NCBI GenBank assembly: GCA_965221145.1
Contig: OZ244877.1
Span: forward strand, 5,456,001-5,520,000
DNA: 64,000 bases
Direction: 5' to 3'
Source: Bin5 sp965221145
Lineage (GTDB): Bacteria > Chloroflexota > Anaerolineae > Caldilineales > Caldilineaceae
The position numbers and the translations under genes are program-made. This document shows, piece after piece, positions 51,393 through 59,955 of this stretch (positions are counted from its first letter, which is position 1; the number at the start of each line of letters is the position of its first letter). The notes under the pieces were generated by a model. The model saw only the letters and a list, made by a program, of their open reading frames with translations, was not told the origin of the DNA and did no database searches.

Positions 51393-52487
51393 TTAATTCC
51401 TTGATCGTGCCGCTGCAACGACCTCTTGAACGGCATCGGCTACCAGATCAGGTTGCTTCAGGATAATATCGCCAAACGTACTCTGTTCAGCGACCAGCGG
51501 CTCCCCACGCAATGGTTGCCCCAGAGTCGCCATATCGCGCTGCATCTCCTGCCAGACACGCTCCTCCTCCACGGCCAACTCGGCGTCGAGTCCATAAACC
51601 CGACCACCGGGGATTCCGTGCGTGACGACAAGCAACGGCACATCGGGCAGCCAGGACGAAACGCCCGGTGAGAGCCTCCGCACCTGCGCCCGGCTCTCCT
51701 GCAACATCGTCCGGCGATTTTCTGCGGCCATTGTAGCGTAGACCTGCGCATTGTAGACCCAGAACTCTTCAGCGCGCGCGCGTGTTTCGGGCGGCAGCAG
51801 GTCAAACTCCGCCGGGAATTCGATCTGCCCAGCAATGCCGAGTAGACGCAAGACGCCCAATCGGGCAAGCAGCCGGCGGCCAGCCAAGGCGTTGATGTTG
51901 GCGGCTTCAACCCGGCTCACCGGTTCGGGCATATGGGTCTCATATTCCGGATGATCCGAATCAATCAGAACCAAGCCAGCGACATCGTCGGGGTACAGCA
52001 TGGCAAAGTGTTGCATGTACAACCCACCCAGCCCATGTCCGACCAGCACGTAGGGCGGTTCAATAAGGGCACGACCGAGCAGCGCGCGCAACTCAGTCAC
52101 CATCTCCGAACTGCTGCGTCGAGACGGGCTCGGGTCACTCCAACCATAGCCGGCGCGATCATACGTGCAGATGCGCGTGGACGTAGCGACCTCCGGCTGC
52201 CCCAGACTCCAGTACAGCGAGCCGCCTTGAGGGGCAGCATCTACGATGACTGTTGGGCTGCCTTCGCCAGTACAGTGCAGATGCAGGCTGTACCCGCCAA
52301 CATCAAACCGTGTGCCGGGGGGCGGATAGCGCTGGTAGACACGCGACTCGACGGCGCTTTCATATACGAAACCTATCGCCCCCAAGATCAGGAGCAACAC
52401 AATCAGCCCGACAAGGATGCGTGTGATTTGCCGGCGCAACCGACCCCGATAGCGCGGTGCGTTAGTCTGCTGTGTCTGCCGCAGCAT
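51393..52487 (-). CDS. Membrane-anchored alpha/beta-hydrolase-fold protein lacking nucleophile Ser and catalytic His
   Basis: 364 aa from the ATG at 52487. An N-terminal anchor (ITRILVGLIVLLLILGAIGFVY, about residues 25-46) places the domain outside the membrane. The fold is clear: VGGYSLHLHCTGEGSPTVIVDAA, ICTYDRAGYGWSDPSP and YVLVGHGLGGLYMQHFAMLYP. In this class the nucleophile elbow should be GHSLGG; here the codon is GGG, giving GHGLGG. The usual catalytic His segment (SGHYIQ-like) reads STFGDIILKQPDLV. Only the acid region (VLIDSDHPEYE) remains. Probably a non-hydrolytic binding or sensing protein, or an early pseudogene with an open frame. Confidence 0.85.
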   Translation of the reverse strand: MLRQTQQTNAPRYRGRLRRQITRILVGLIVLLLILGAIGFVYESAVESRVYQRYPPPGTRFDVGGYSLHLHCTGEGSPTVIVDAAPQGGSLYWSLGQPEVATSTRICTYDRAGYGWSDPSPSRRSSSEMVTELRALLGRALIEPPYVLVGHGLGGLYMQHFAMLYPDDVAGLVLIDSDHPEYETHMPEPVSRVEAANINALAGRRLLARLGVLRLLGIAGQIEFPAEFDLLPPETRARAEEFWVYNAQVYATMAAENRRTMLQESRAQVRRLSPGVSSWLPDVPLLVVTHGIPGGRVYGLDAELAVEEERVWQEMQRDMATLGQPLRGEPLVAEQSTFGDIILKQPDLVADAVQEVVAAARSRN

Positions 52488-52532
52488 GTTCAATCCCAAC
52501 CTCCAGTATTACTTTGGCTTCAATGACTACAC

Positions 52533-53420
52533 CTATCCGAGGCCGATCTGCTTGAAGTAGGCGCGGGTCCGCTTGGCGATAGGCAATGGTCTGTCGAACG
52601 GTGCCGGGTACATGTCCTGTTCCACGATCGCAAAGCTGTCGTAACTCAACTCGGCCAACAGGTCGCACAAGGCTGGGAAGTCCACGGCTCCCCGCCACGG
52701 CTCGCAGAAAAAACCCTGAGCGGTCGTGACTGCGATGGGGGTGCCTTTGCGCTCCACCTCTTTCTGCATCTCCGGATCGACGCTCTTGAAGTGAAGGTAT
52801 TCAAGCCGCTCGTGGTGTTTTCGGATAAAGGCCACCGGATCACCGCCGCGGTAGGCGTGATGGCCGGTGTCCAGCGCCAGACCAATTAGCGCCGGGTCCG
52901 TATCGTCCAGGAACTTCTCGATCTGTTGCTCGTACTCGACGTGCGTATCGGCGTGGGGATGGAAGACCGTGCGCAGGCCGAACTTCTGCATGGCGAGGCG
53001 CGCGATGGCGTGGCTCGTGTCGATCAGAATCTTCCAGGATTCCTCGTCGAGCGTAGTCGCCGCTACTGGTTTGCCGGTGTGCTGATCGGTATAGAGGTCA
53101 TCGATCAGAACGAGGAATTTGGCGTCCAGGCCGGCAAGTAACTCACCCAGGTCGAGAAGCATCTTCTCGATGTCAGGCCATGCTTTGGGATCTTCCAGGG
53201 CGGGCATAATGACTCCGCCCGTCAACTCAAGATTGCGCTGGCCCAGTTCTCGCTGCAGCCTGCTGCGGTCGGTGGGAAGATAACCGTATGGGCCGAGCTC
53301 CGTCCACGCATAGCCAGCCTCGGCGGCCTCGTCCAAATAGCGTGACCAGGGCGTCTGTTTGGGATCGCTGGGGAACGAAACGCCCCATGCGGCGGGCGCA
53401 CTTCCAAGTTTGATATTCAT
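52533..53420 (-). CDS. TIM-barrel isomerase/dehydratase, inosose dehydratase (IolE)-like
   Basis: 295 aa from the ATG at 53420, two bases after the preceding stop. Opens IKLGSAPAAWGVSFPSDPKQTPWSRYLDEAAEAGYAWTELGPYGYLP, the IolE-like beginning. Expected ligand positions: TVFHPHADTHVE (about residue 150), LIGLALDTGHHAYRGGDPVAF with Asp/His (about 185), LEYLHFKSVDPEMQKEV (about 210) and SFAIVEQDMYPAP with Glu (about 270). IolE converts scyllo-inosose to a dione; substrate here may be another keto-cyclitol. It follows a GH127-like glycosidase gene. Confidence 0.88.
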   Translation of the reverse strand: MNIKLGSAPAAWGVSFPSDPKQTPWSRYLDEAAEAGYAWTELGPYGYLPTDRSRLQRELGQRNLELTGGVIMPALEDPKAWPDIEKMLLDLGELLAGLDAKFLVLIDDLYTDQHTGKPVAATTLDEESWKILIDTSHAIARLAMQKFGLRTVFHPHADTHVEYEQQIEKFLDDTDPALIGLALDTGHHAYRGGDPVAFIRKHHERLEYLHFKSVDPEMQKEVERKGTPIAVTTAQGFFCEPWRGAVDFPALCDLLAELSYDSFAIVEQDMYPAPFDRPLPIAKRTRAYFKQIGLG

Positions 53421-53422
53421 GC

Positions 53423-55300
53423 TCACGCCCACCTGGCCCATGGATCAATCTGTTCCTTAGAAACAAAGCGCTCGATCTTGCGCCAGCGCGTGCTGTTGAC
53501 TCGATAGTGATCCCGCTGATACAACGGACAGTACTGCCCCGGTGGATCAATCGCGACCACCTCGTTCCCCTTCCGTACCAGCGTGTATCGCTCCTTCTCG
53601 ATGTACACCGTGTCGGCCCGCTCGCCGATTGGGAAGGTCAGCGTCGCCACATCGTCCGGCTTCACCGCCCCAACAGCCGCGTACCGCCCCTCCCAACTTA
53701 CCGCCCGCGCCGCGCCGTTCACCTGCACCCGTGCTTCGGCCGGCTGCACCCACTCGGGTATCCGTAGCCACAGCTCCACCGGTTGCTTGATCCGCACGTC
53801 CACCTGCCCCACGTAGGGAATGTGGCTGTCCACGTCCGCCCACGGGGACGCCCGATTGAGCAGCAGGTTCACCCGCAACTGACCATTGTCATGCTGCAAT
53901 ATACGGTCCCACAGGAAGTAGATCACTCGCGATCCCCTATAGGTGCAGCAATGCATAATCCCTGGTCCGGCTCCCACATACCAGTCATTGGCCGTCGGCC
54001 AGCCGGCAAATGCCCCCAAGTTGCGCTCCGCTACCCGCTCAGTGGTTTGGTAGGTCTCGTCAATCACCGAGCGAGGGATATCGCTTTGGCGTTCCCACTT
54101 GAGCCCGGCCCCAGGAATGCGCTCGATCCAGTCGGTGCGCAGCAATTGCCCTTCGGCCAGCATATTGCGCGTCCAGCGGTCGGCTTCGTCCCAGTAGTCC
54201 CCAACCCCCGCTTCCGTCAGCTTCAGCGCCAGCATGATCATATAGGCAACTTCGCAGATCTCCGAGTGCTCCAACTGGGGCGTGTCAATGTTCTCAGGGA
54301 AGTATCCGATCAGCGTGTCACCATGCCTCATCCCATACTGAAACCCTTTATGGGCGAAATCGATCATCTCCTGGTCCCCACTGACCATGCCGTATTCCAA
54401 CATGCCCACGAGACCGACGAGATGGTGGACAAAGTGAGCCTTGGGGCCTCCGTCGGGGGAGTCGGGCAGAAATGACCCGTCCGCAGCATGATATTGGCCG
54501 TGGTCTTTCAGGTACCGACATAGTTTGCCCGCCAACTCTAACGCTGGCTCGTAGCCCAGAACACGGTAGACCTTGGCCAGCCCCTGGGCCAGCCATCCCA
54601 CCAGACTGGCCTGGAGGCCGGTCGGAATCTCCGTATTGGGATCGACCGGTTGGCCTGGTACGAGAACCAGCGGGAAGTATGCATACCCATCCCGCTCAAT
54701 GGCCCGCGCCGCCAATCCATCGACCACCCGCTTGGTCGCCTCCTCCCACATGCCACTGCCATCCCGCAAGTGGTACAGAGTCATCGCGCTCCACAGGGGG
54801 CCGATGTAATATGGGTTGGCAAAATGATCCACGTCGGCGCTGCCAAACAAGCCATTGATGCGCGCCCAGGGCCGGCCCACGGTGGGGACGTAGATCACGC
54901 CATCCGGTCCCTCCATATGCAGTAGCACCTCCATCCAACGCCGCTCCACCTGCTCATTCTGCCTCGAGCCACTGACCAGCCGCATCAAGGGCAGCGCCTC
55001 CATGAACTCGGGCTGCACCGACGAAAAATCACACCAGTCGTGAAGCATCATTGCCGGGTTGTGCGTGAAGGATACCATCCAATAGACCTCATAGTCGGCC
55101 TCGGGATCGGTGGGCCCGGTCAGCCCGTTGATCGCCAGCGCGGCCCGCTCTTGCAGGTCAAGCGTGTCCGGAACCAGCGCCTCATACCGCTCTCCCTCAT
55201 AGGGAGGCACGTCGAACTCAGGGATCTCCTCCCGAATGTACCGGATAGGATCCCCTCGCTTCCATCCCGCATTGCGCATGTCGCCCATGGTAATCAACAT
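53423..55300 (-). CDS. GH127-like (alpha/alpha)6-barrel glycosidase
   Basis: 625 aa, no signal peptide. N-terminal two-thirds is an alpha-helical barrel (NGLTGPTDPEADYEVYWMVSF; VGRPWARINGLFGSADVDHF; YYIGPLWSAMTLYHL), then QLEHSEICEVAYMIMLAL near residue 345 and GIMHCCTYRGSRVIYFLWDRI near 455. GH127 beta-L-arabinofuranosidases use Glu, Cys and a CC pair around zinc; the E-x-C and Cys-Cys here match that pattern. The C-terminal ~160 residues are beta-rich (VELWLRIPEWVQPAEARVQVNG). The ATG at 55300 has AAGGAG unusually close; the ATG at 55288 is an alternative. Assignment to GH127 proper is tentative. Confidence 0.72.
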   Translation of the reverse strand: MLITMGDMRNAGWKRGDPIRYIREEIPEFDVPPYEGERYEALVPDTLDLQERAALAINGLTGPTDPEADYEVYWMVSFTHNPAMMLHDWCDFSSVQPEFMEALPLMRLVSGSRQNEQVERRWMEVLLHMEGPDGVIYVPTVGRPWARINGLFGSADVDHFANPYYIGPLWSAMTLYHLRDGSGMWEEATKRVVDGLAARAIERDGYAYFPLVLVPGQPVDPNTEIPTGLQASLVGWLAQGLAKVYRVLGYEPALELAGKLCRYLKDHGQYHAADGSFLPDSPDGGPKAHFVHHLVGLVGMLEYGMVSGDQEMIDFAHKGFQYGMRHGDTLIGYFPENIDTPQLEHSEICEVAYMIMLALKLTEAGVGDYWDEADRWTRNMLAEGQLLRTDWIERIPGAGLKWERQSDIPRSVIDETYQTTERVAERNLGAFAGWPTANDWYVGAGPGIMHCCTYRGSRVIYFLWDRILQHDNGQLRVNLLLNRASPWADVDSHIPYVGQVDVRIKQPVELWLRIPEWVQPAEARVQVNGAARAVSWEGRYAAVGAVKPDDVATLTFPIGERADTVYIEKERYTLVRKGNEVVAIDPPGQYCPLYQRDHYRVNSTRWRKIERFVSKEQIDPWARWA

Positions 55301-55764
55301 TCTCCTTTCGTGAGGTTATAGCCGATTGGCTTTCAGAACTAACCGTCGGGCAACTCTGGACCGAAGTGAGCATCCTGAGCCGTCGAACGGTGTGGGAGCG
55401 CCCTCCTGAACCTGATTTCGGCGTGCCGGTCGTCAGAGTAGACTGCTAGACACGTTCTGGCCAGGATCAGCCATCATCAAGAAGGCCGCAGTCCATTTCC
55501 ACACTAGGTTGTTTCGAATTGTGGTGACCAAGGTAGCCTAGTCAGGAGGCCATATTGCAACGGAGGCCGTATCGTAGGGCGGTTCGTGGTGACTAACTGA
55601 GCAAACCCGCACCCTTCGATACGCCCGTCACGTCGTTCGCGCTACTCAGAATGCTCATCCTGAACTTGTCGCAGGGCTACTCTTTCAAGTCTTCAGGGCA
55701 TTGGTGAAGCCTGAAGATCGGCTGGTTCACCTTGCAACTGTCCTGGCTGATCCCGTGCGCCCAA
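55301..55764. other. 464-base intergenic region with short repeated segments
   Basis: No gene. Contains two related segments in the same orientation, GAGCATCCTGAGCCGTCGAA at about 55367-55387 and a version beginning GCTCATCCTGAACTTGTCG at about 55650. A block ending CGTTCGCGCTACTCAG lies nearby. These look like degenerate copies of a dispersed intergenic repeat. No clear promoter or terminator seen. Confidence 0.4.
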
Positions 55765-56685
55765 TCAGCCTTTGACGCCGGTGATAACGATGCCCTGGAT
55801 GAAGCGACGCTGTAGGAAGAAGAAGACCAATACCGGTGGAATGGTCAGGATGGTGGACATAACCATCAGTTCAGGCCAGGTGGCTTCCCGGTAGGTCGCA
55901 TCCGTGTCAAATTGCCATTGCCGCAGGGCGACAGCCAGTGTCATCTTTTCCGGATTGTTCAGGTAGATGAGCGGCGCCAGGAAGTCGTTCCACTCCCACA
56001 TGAACGTGAAGATGGCCAATGTTCCGATGGCCGGCAAGGACTGGGGCAGGATGACCTGCCAGAGCGTAGAAAAGAACCCGCAGCCGTCAATGCGGGCCGC
56101 CTCGTCAATCTCGTTGTTAAGGGTCCTGAAGAATTGACGCAGCATGAAGATGAAAAAAGCCCCACCACCGAACCAATTTGGCACGATGATCGGTAGCGCT
56201 GTGTTTAGCCAGCCCAGATTGCGGAAGAAGAGATACTGTGGGATCAACACCACGTGATACGGAATCATCATCGTCGCCAGCACCACGACGAACAGAGCGC
56301 CGCGCCCGGGAAAGCGCAGGCGCGCAAAACCATACGCCACCAACGTGGCTGTCAGCACACGCCCGACCAGAACGCCTACGACAATGGTCATCGTGTTCTT
56401 CAACCCTACCCAGAAGGGGAATTTAGCCAAAGCTTCGGCATAGTTGCTCCATAGTAAGGGCCGCGGAAAGAACGTAGGCGGGACAGTGAAGACCTGCTCC
56501 ACCGGCTTGAGCGAACCGCCCACCAACCAAACTACTGGCAGCATGAAGAGCGCCACGCCCACCGCCAATATCAGGTAGAGCAGGCCGCGCCCCAACAGCC
56601 CGACAGCCTTACGCCTCAATCGCTCAGCCTTGGCTCTTTGATCCTGGACAGGCTTCGTAACGGAGCTTGCGGCAAGATCGCTCAC
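55765..56685 (-). CDS. Sugar ABC importer permease, MalG/UgpE type
   Basis: 306 aa. GTG at 56685 with GGAGAAGAG upstream; the MalF-type gene stops 4 bases before it. First membrane segment GLLYLILAVGVALFMLPVVWLVGG, PTFFPRPLLWSNY after it, EAA loop IDEAARIDGCGFFSTLWQVILPQSLPA near residue 190, and the C-terminal FFLQRRFIQGIVITGVKG ending typical of MalG. Pairs with 56689-57612 and the binding protein at 59122. No ATPase in the unit. Confidence 0.94.
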   Translation of the reverse strand: MSDLAASSVTKPVQDQRAKAERLRRKAVGLLGRGLLYLILAVGVALFMLPVVWLVGGSLKPVEQVFTVPPTFFPRPLLWSNYAEALAKFPFWVGLKNTMTIVVGVLVGRVLTATLVAYGFARLRFPGRGALFVVVLATMMIPYHVVLIPQYLFFRNLGWLNTALPIIVPNWFGGGAFFIFMLRQFFRTLNNEIDEAARIDGCGFFSTLWQVILPQSLPAIGTLAIFTFMWEWNDFLAPLIYLNNPEKMTLAVALRQWQFDTDATYREATWPELMVMSTILTIPPVLVFFFLQRRFIQGIVITGVKG

Positions 56686-56688
56686 GTT

Positions 56689-57612
56689 TTACTCTTCTCC
56701 ATAATAGACCCAGCGCGCGGAAGTCCTAAGGACAAGGATTGTTAAGCTAAGGATGATGATGAAGAGAACCCAGGCCAGGGCGGACGCGTACCCCATCTGA
56801 AACTGTTGCCACCCCCTGCGATAGAGATAGAGCACATAGAACAGGGTCGAGTTTACCGGGCCGCCATTGGTGACGATTAAGGCGCTGGTAAAGATTTGGA
56901 AGGAGCCGATGATGCCTATGATGAGACTGAACAGGATCACCGGTGACGTCATGGGTAGTGTGATGTGGCGGAAGCGGTACCAGGCATTGGCCCCGTCCAC
57001 CTTGGCCGCGTCGTAGAGCGCCGTCGGCACCCCCTGCAAGGCGGACAGAAAGAGGATCAGCCCAGCACCCGCCCCCCACAGATGCAGCAACATCAACGTC
57101 GGCAGCGCCCACTCCGTCGAGCCGTACCAATTGGGTGGATTCTTGATACCGACGGTCTTGAGGATACTGTCAGCTAACCCAAAGTCATGCGCGAACACGT
57201 ATGAGAAAAGATAGGCCGCTGCCAGACCCGGGACCACCGCCGGCAGATAGAAGCCCGTGCGCCAGAAGGAAAGACCCTTAACCTTCTGGTTGAGCAATAC
57301 GGCTATAGCATAGCTTAGGGCGGTGCTCAGCGGTACAGTCACCAACGTAAAGGTGACGGTGACCTTCAATGACTGCCAGAAGAGCTTATCTTTGGCAAAA
57401 ACCCTTACGAAGTTGTCCTGGCCAATGAACCGCGGCGGCGATAGGATATCGAAGTTCGTCAGGGAATAATAGGCCGCAACAATCAGTGGCACTATCCCAA
57501 AGAACAGAAAACCCATCAGCCAGGGCGAGATACTGATGTAGCCGGCAATCGCTTCCCGGCCGGCCAGCGTCTGCCACCAATAGCGCTTCCTTATCGTCAC
57601 TTGACTCGCCAT
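56689..57612 (-). CDS. Sugar ABC importer permease, MalF/UgpA type
   Basis: 307 aa from the ATG at 57612; a TTG at 57618 is possible. AIAGYISISPWLMGFLFFGIVPLIVAAYYSLTNFDILSPPRFIGQDNFV is the usual UgpA-type beginning. EAA loop LYDAAKVDGANAWYRFRHITLPMTSPV near residue 215. Six membrane segments. Follows an 18-bp hairpin that separates it from the binding-protein gene. Confidence 0.94.
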   Translation of the reverse strand: MASQVTIRKRYWWQTLAGREAIAGYISISPWLMGFLFFGIVPLIVAAYYSLTNFDILSPPRFIGQDNFVRVFAKDKLFWQSLKVTVTFTLVTVPLSTALSYAIAVLLNQKVKGLSFWRTGFYLPAVVPGLAAAYLFSYVFAHDFGLADSILKTVGIKNPPNWYGSTEWALPTLMLLHLWGAGAGLILFLSALQGVPTALYDAAKVDGANAWYRFRHITLPMTSPVILFSLIIGIIGSFQIFTSALIVTNGGPVNSTLFYVLYLYRRGWQQFQMGYASALAWVLFIIILSLTILVLRTSARWVYYGEE

Positions 57613-57640
57613 CGTCAAAACCGAACCTTCTCAATCCATT

Positions 57641-57686
57641 GCGGGGTCTGGCGATACCGGGTAGGCTTGGTATCGCCAGACCCCGC
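57641..57686 (-). terminator. Perfect 18-bp stem-loop downstream of a sugar binding-protein gene
   Basis: 57641-57658 and 57669-57686 are exact inverted repeats (GCGGGGTCTGGCGATACC and complement), loop 10 nt. Strongest such structure in the window, between the binding protein stop (57722) and the MalF-type start (57612). No U-tract. Confidence 0.88.
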
Positions 57687-57721
57687 CCGTAACTGCGCGA
57701 CACTCACTGAACCAGCACGCC

Positions 57722-59122
57722 CTAACTCACGCGCTCCAGTTCGGCATTGATGCCAACGACCGCCTCCTTAACCGCCTCCTCAGTGGTTTGCTTGCCAAGT
57801 ACAGCAGACTCCATGGCTGCATGCATGGCATCATTCAAGAATGAGCCGACCTTGAACCCGGACTGTCCCGGATAGACGACCGTCGCCGCCTTGTCGGGGA
57901 AGCGAGTAAAGCGCGGCCAGCGCGACAGACCGATCGCCGTCACGATCGAGACTTCGGAGCCCTCGTCCAATTCGTCGTGCCACTTCCGACTGTTGTAGGC
58001 CGGCGTCAGCCCTTCGATGCGGATGTACCGGCGGGCGACATCCTCGTCCATCATCCAGGCAAAGAGTACATCCAGGGCCGCTTCGGGTTCCTGGGCCGCT
58101 TTGTTAATACCCATAAAGTTCTGGCCGGCCATGGTGTACCGCTCACTGAGGACCGGTCCCTTGATGTACAACTGCTCCCAACCCATCTCCTCGGTGCGAA
58201 GCCATCCGACTCCGATCGGGCCGTAGTGACTCACTGCTTTCCTACCCTGGTAGGCCCCACCTTCAATGGGGCCGCTGATCAGCTCGAGGTAACAGAGTTC
58301 ATCTTTGACCACCTGTACGGCTTTGTCCATCGCCTCAATCGCCTCGGGCGAGTCCAGAGTACACACGGTCTCGTCCCCTTTGCCCCACATGCTGTCGTAG
58401 CGCTGCGCCCCATTGCTGTAAATCCACTCGAGCCAGTTGCGGCTCAGGGATTGGGCACACCCCCACTGCTCCACCGTACCGTCGGCCCTTTTCTTCGTTC
58501 CGGCCTCGAGAAACTCGACCACATCATCCCAACCCCATGTGTCGTAGTCAGGCTTGTCTACAGTCGGCAGCATGTCGGTAATGCCCAGTTCGTCGGTCAT
58601 CTCGCGGTTGATGTAGAACGCGTTGCCCACGCCGGGAAACTGCTCGAGGCACAGGATGTCCTCCCCGTAGCCACTTACGTCCTCTATCGGATCCCAGTAG
58701 TACAGGTCGCGGTCAAAGCCGTACGTCTCCAGGTAGGGATTCAAGGGCAGAAGTTGGCTTTTCGGAAAGAGAGCACCCATCCACGGGTGGCCGATACACA
58801 AGAAGTCGGGCGCCGTACCAGCGACCAACTGTAGCAACATCTTCTCGTGCCATTGGGGCCAGCTAGCGTACTCGTATACTATATTTGTGTTGGTCTTGTC
58901 CATCAGAATGGGCGCAAATAGACGCCCCAGGTCACCCCACCAGCCGCCTATGCGGACAGTGGTGCGTTCCTGGGCTGGAGCGGCGACCTCCACCACGCGG
59001 GTGACTTCGACCTCGACCACGGTCGACTCCGGTTGGCCACAAGCTGCTGCCAAAACCCCCGCCGAACCCAGCGCCGAAACACGCAAAAAATCACGGCGAG
59101 ACACCATCTTCTTGGTTTCCAC
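57722..59122 (-). CDS. Sugar ABC importer solute-binding protein, family 1 (Tat lipoprotein)
   Basis: 466 aa from a GTG at 59122, with GGGGGAAACT directly upstream; the ATG at 59107 is an alternative. N-terminus KKMVSRRDFLRVSALGSAG with twin arginine, lipobox ending LAAAC, then a VVEVEVTRVVEV linker. SBP_bac_1 body: IGGWWGDLGRLFAPILMDKTNTNIVYEYASWPQWHEKMLLQLVAGTAPDFL and VGNAFYINREMTDELG near residue 155. Heads the importer with permeases at 57612 and 56685. The best promoter candidate is some 600 bases upstream at 59738-59766. Confidence 0.93.
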   Translation of the reverse strand: METKKMVSRRDFLRVSALGSAGVLAAACGQPESTVVEVEVTRVVEVAAPAQERTTVRIGGWWGDLGRLFAPILMDKTNTNIVYEYASWPQWHEKMLLQLVAGTAPDFLCIGHPWMGALFPKSQLLPLNPYLETYGFDRDLYYWDPIEDVSGYGEDILCLEQFPGVGNAFYINREMTDELGITDMLPTVDKPDYDTWGWDDVVEFLEAGTKKRADGTVEQWGCAQSLSRNWLEWIYSNGAQRYDSMWGKGDETVCTLDSPEAIEAMDKAVQVVKDELCYLELISGPIEGGAYQGRKAVSHYGPIGVGWLRTEEMGWEQLYIKGPVLSERYTMAGQNFMGINKAAQEPEAALDVLFAWMMDEDVARRYIRIEGLTPAYNSRKWHDELDEGSEVSIVTAIGLSRWPRFTRFPDKAATVVYPGQSGFKVGSFLNDAMHAAMESAVLGKQTTEEAVKEAVVGINAELERVS

Positions 59123-59421
59123 AGTTTCCCCCTTTCATTGTCCATCAGCGACGATCTTTTTCTACATCCTCTTGGCTCGCCCAACGGGCCCATCCGGACC
59201 CTTAAAGAAGCAGCGGGCGCCTTCCGTCTCGTCTCCTATTGCCACCTCCTTCCAAGCATTCAATAGCGGGATAGGAAGATGTCCTGAGCCCGTTTCGTGA
59301 ACACGACCCAATCTAGTGGTGCTGAGGGTGAGAGTCTGGCAGTTCATAAAGCCATCACCTTGGACAGTTGTTCTCAGTTTATCAACTTCCTCAACCAAAA
59401 TCAGAAAGGTGTATAAAATAT

Positions 59422-59568
59422 GGTAGTGGTCACAAAGTAAGTGGTGAGGGCAAAGTCTGTGTCTGAACTGTGATTCTTGCAGTTCGGAGATTGCCATGAT
59501 TCGCGGATTCACGGACAAGAATGTCCATGCCACCGGATTGCCAGATCACTTACTATTCGACCACTACC
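59422..59568. repeat. Imperfect inverted-repeat element in the leader of a binding-protein gene
   Basis: 59422-59449 and the complement of 59541-59568 share GGTAGTGGTC, five variable bases, then GTAAGTG and a looser tail. About 90 bases lie between them, including a small palindrome GGACAAGAATGTCC. Resembles a small MITE or a long hairpin; no target duplication was identified. The rest of 59123-59737 shows no gene. Confidence 0.45.
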
Positions 59569-59737
59569 TAATACGACAACCGCAGTTCCGTGAATAGTGA
59601 CTTCCCGGCAATAAAGAAGGCAGAAAAACGCTCTTGAGAAGTCAGAAAACTGAGCGAACAGCCTCAATTTATGCCATCTCGATGCCAGGGTTATTCTCTT
59701 TAGTCTTCTGTCTACCGAAAACGCGATCCTAGTACTA

Positions 59738-59766
59738 GATATATCATTTATTCTGTATCTTGTCAA
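59738..59766 (-). promoter_or_regulatory. Candidate sigma-70 promoter for the sugar importer at 59122
   Basis: Minus strand TTGACA (59761-59766), 17-bp spacer, TATATC (59738-59743). Reads toward the binding protein gene at 59122 through a ~600-base leader that contains the inverted-repeat element. Confidence 0.5.
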
Positions 59767-59955
59767 GTTCTCGTATAGGGCAATCGCGAACATTAACGTT
59801 TTCGGGCAGGTTCGCCCATTTGATTGACATAACAGCCGAATTGGGTGCCATCCAAGCGAAATCAGGCCATCCGATCTTCTGTTTTTTCCCAGAAGAGGCA
59901 TAAGATTCGCTGCTATCACGAAGTTCGCGATAGCCCTGGTTCTCGTATGGGTGGG

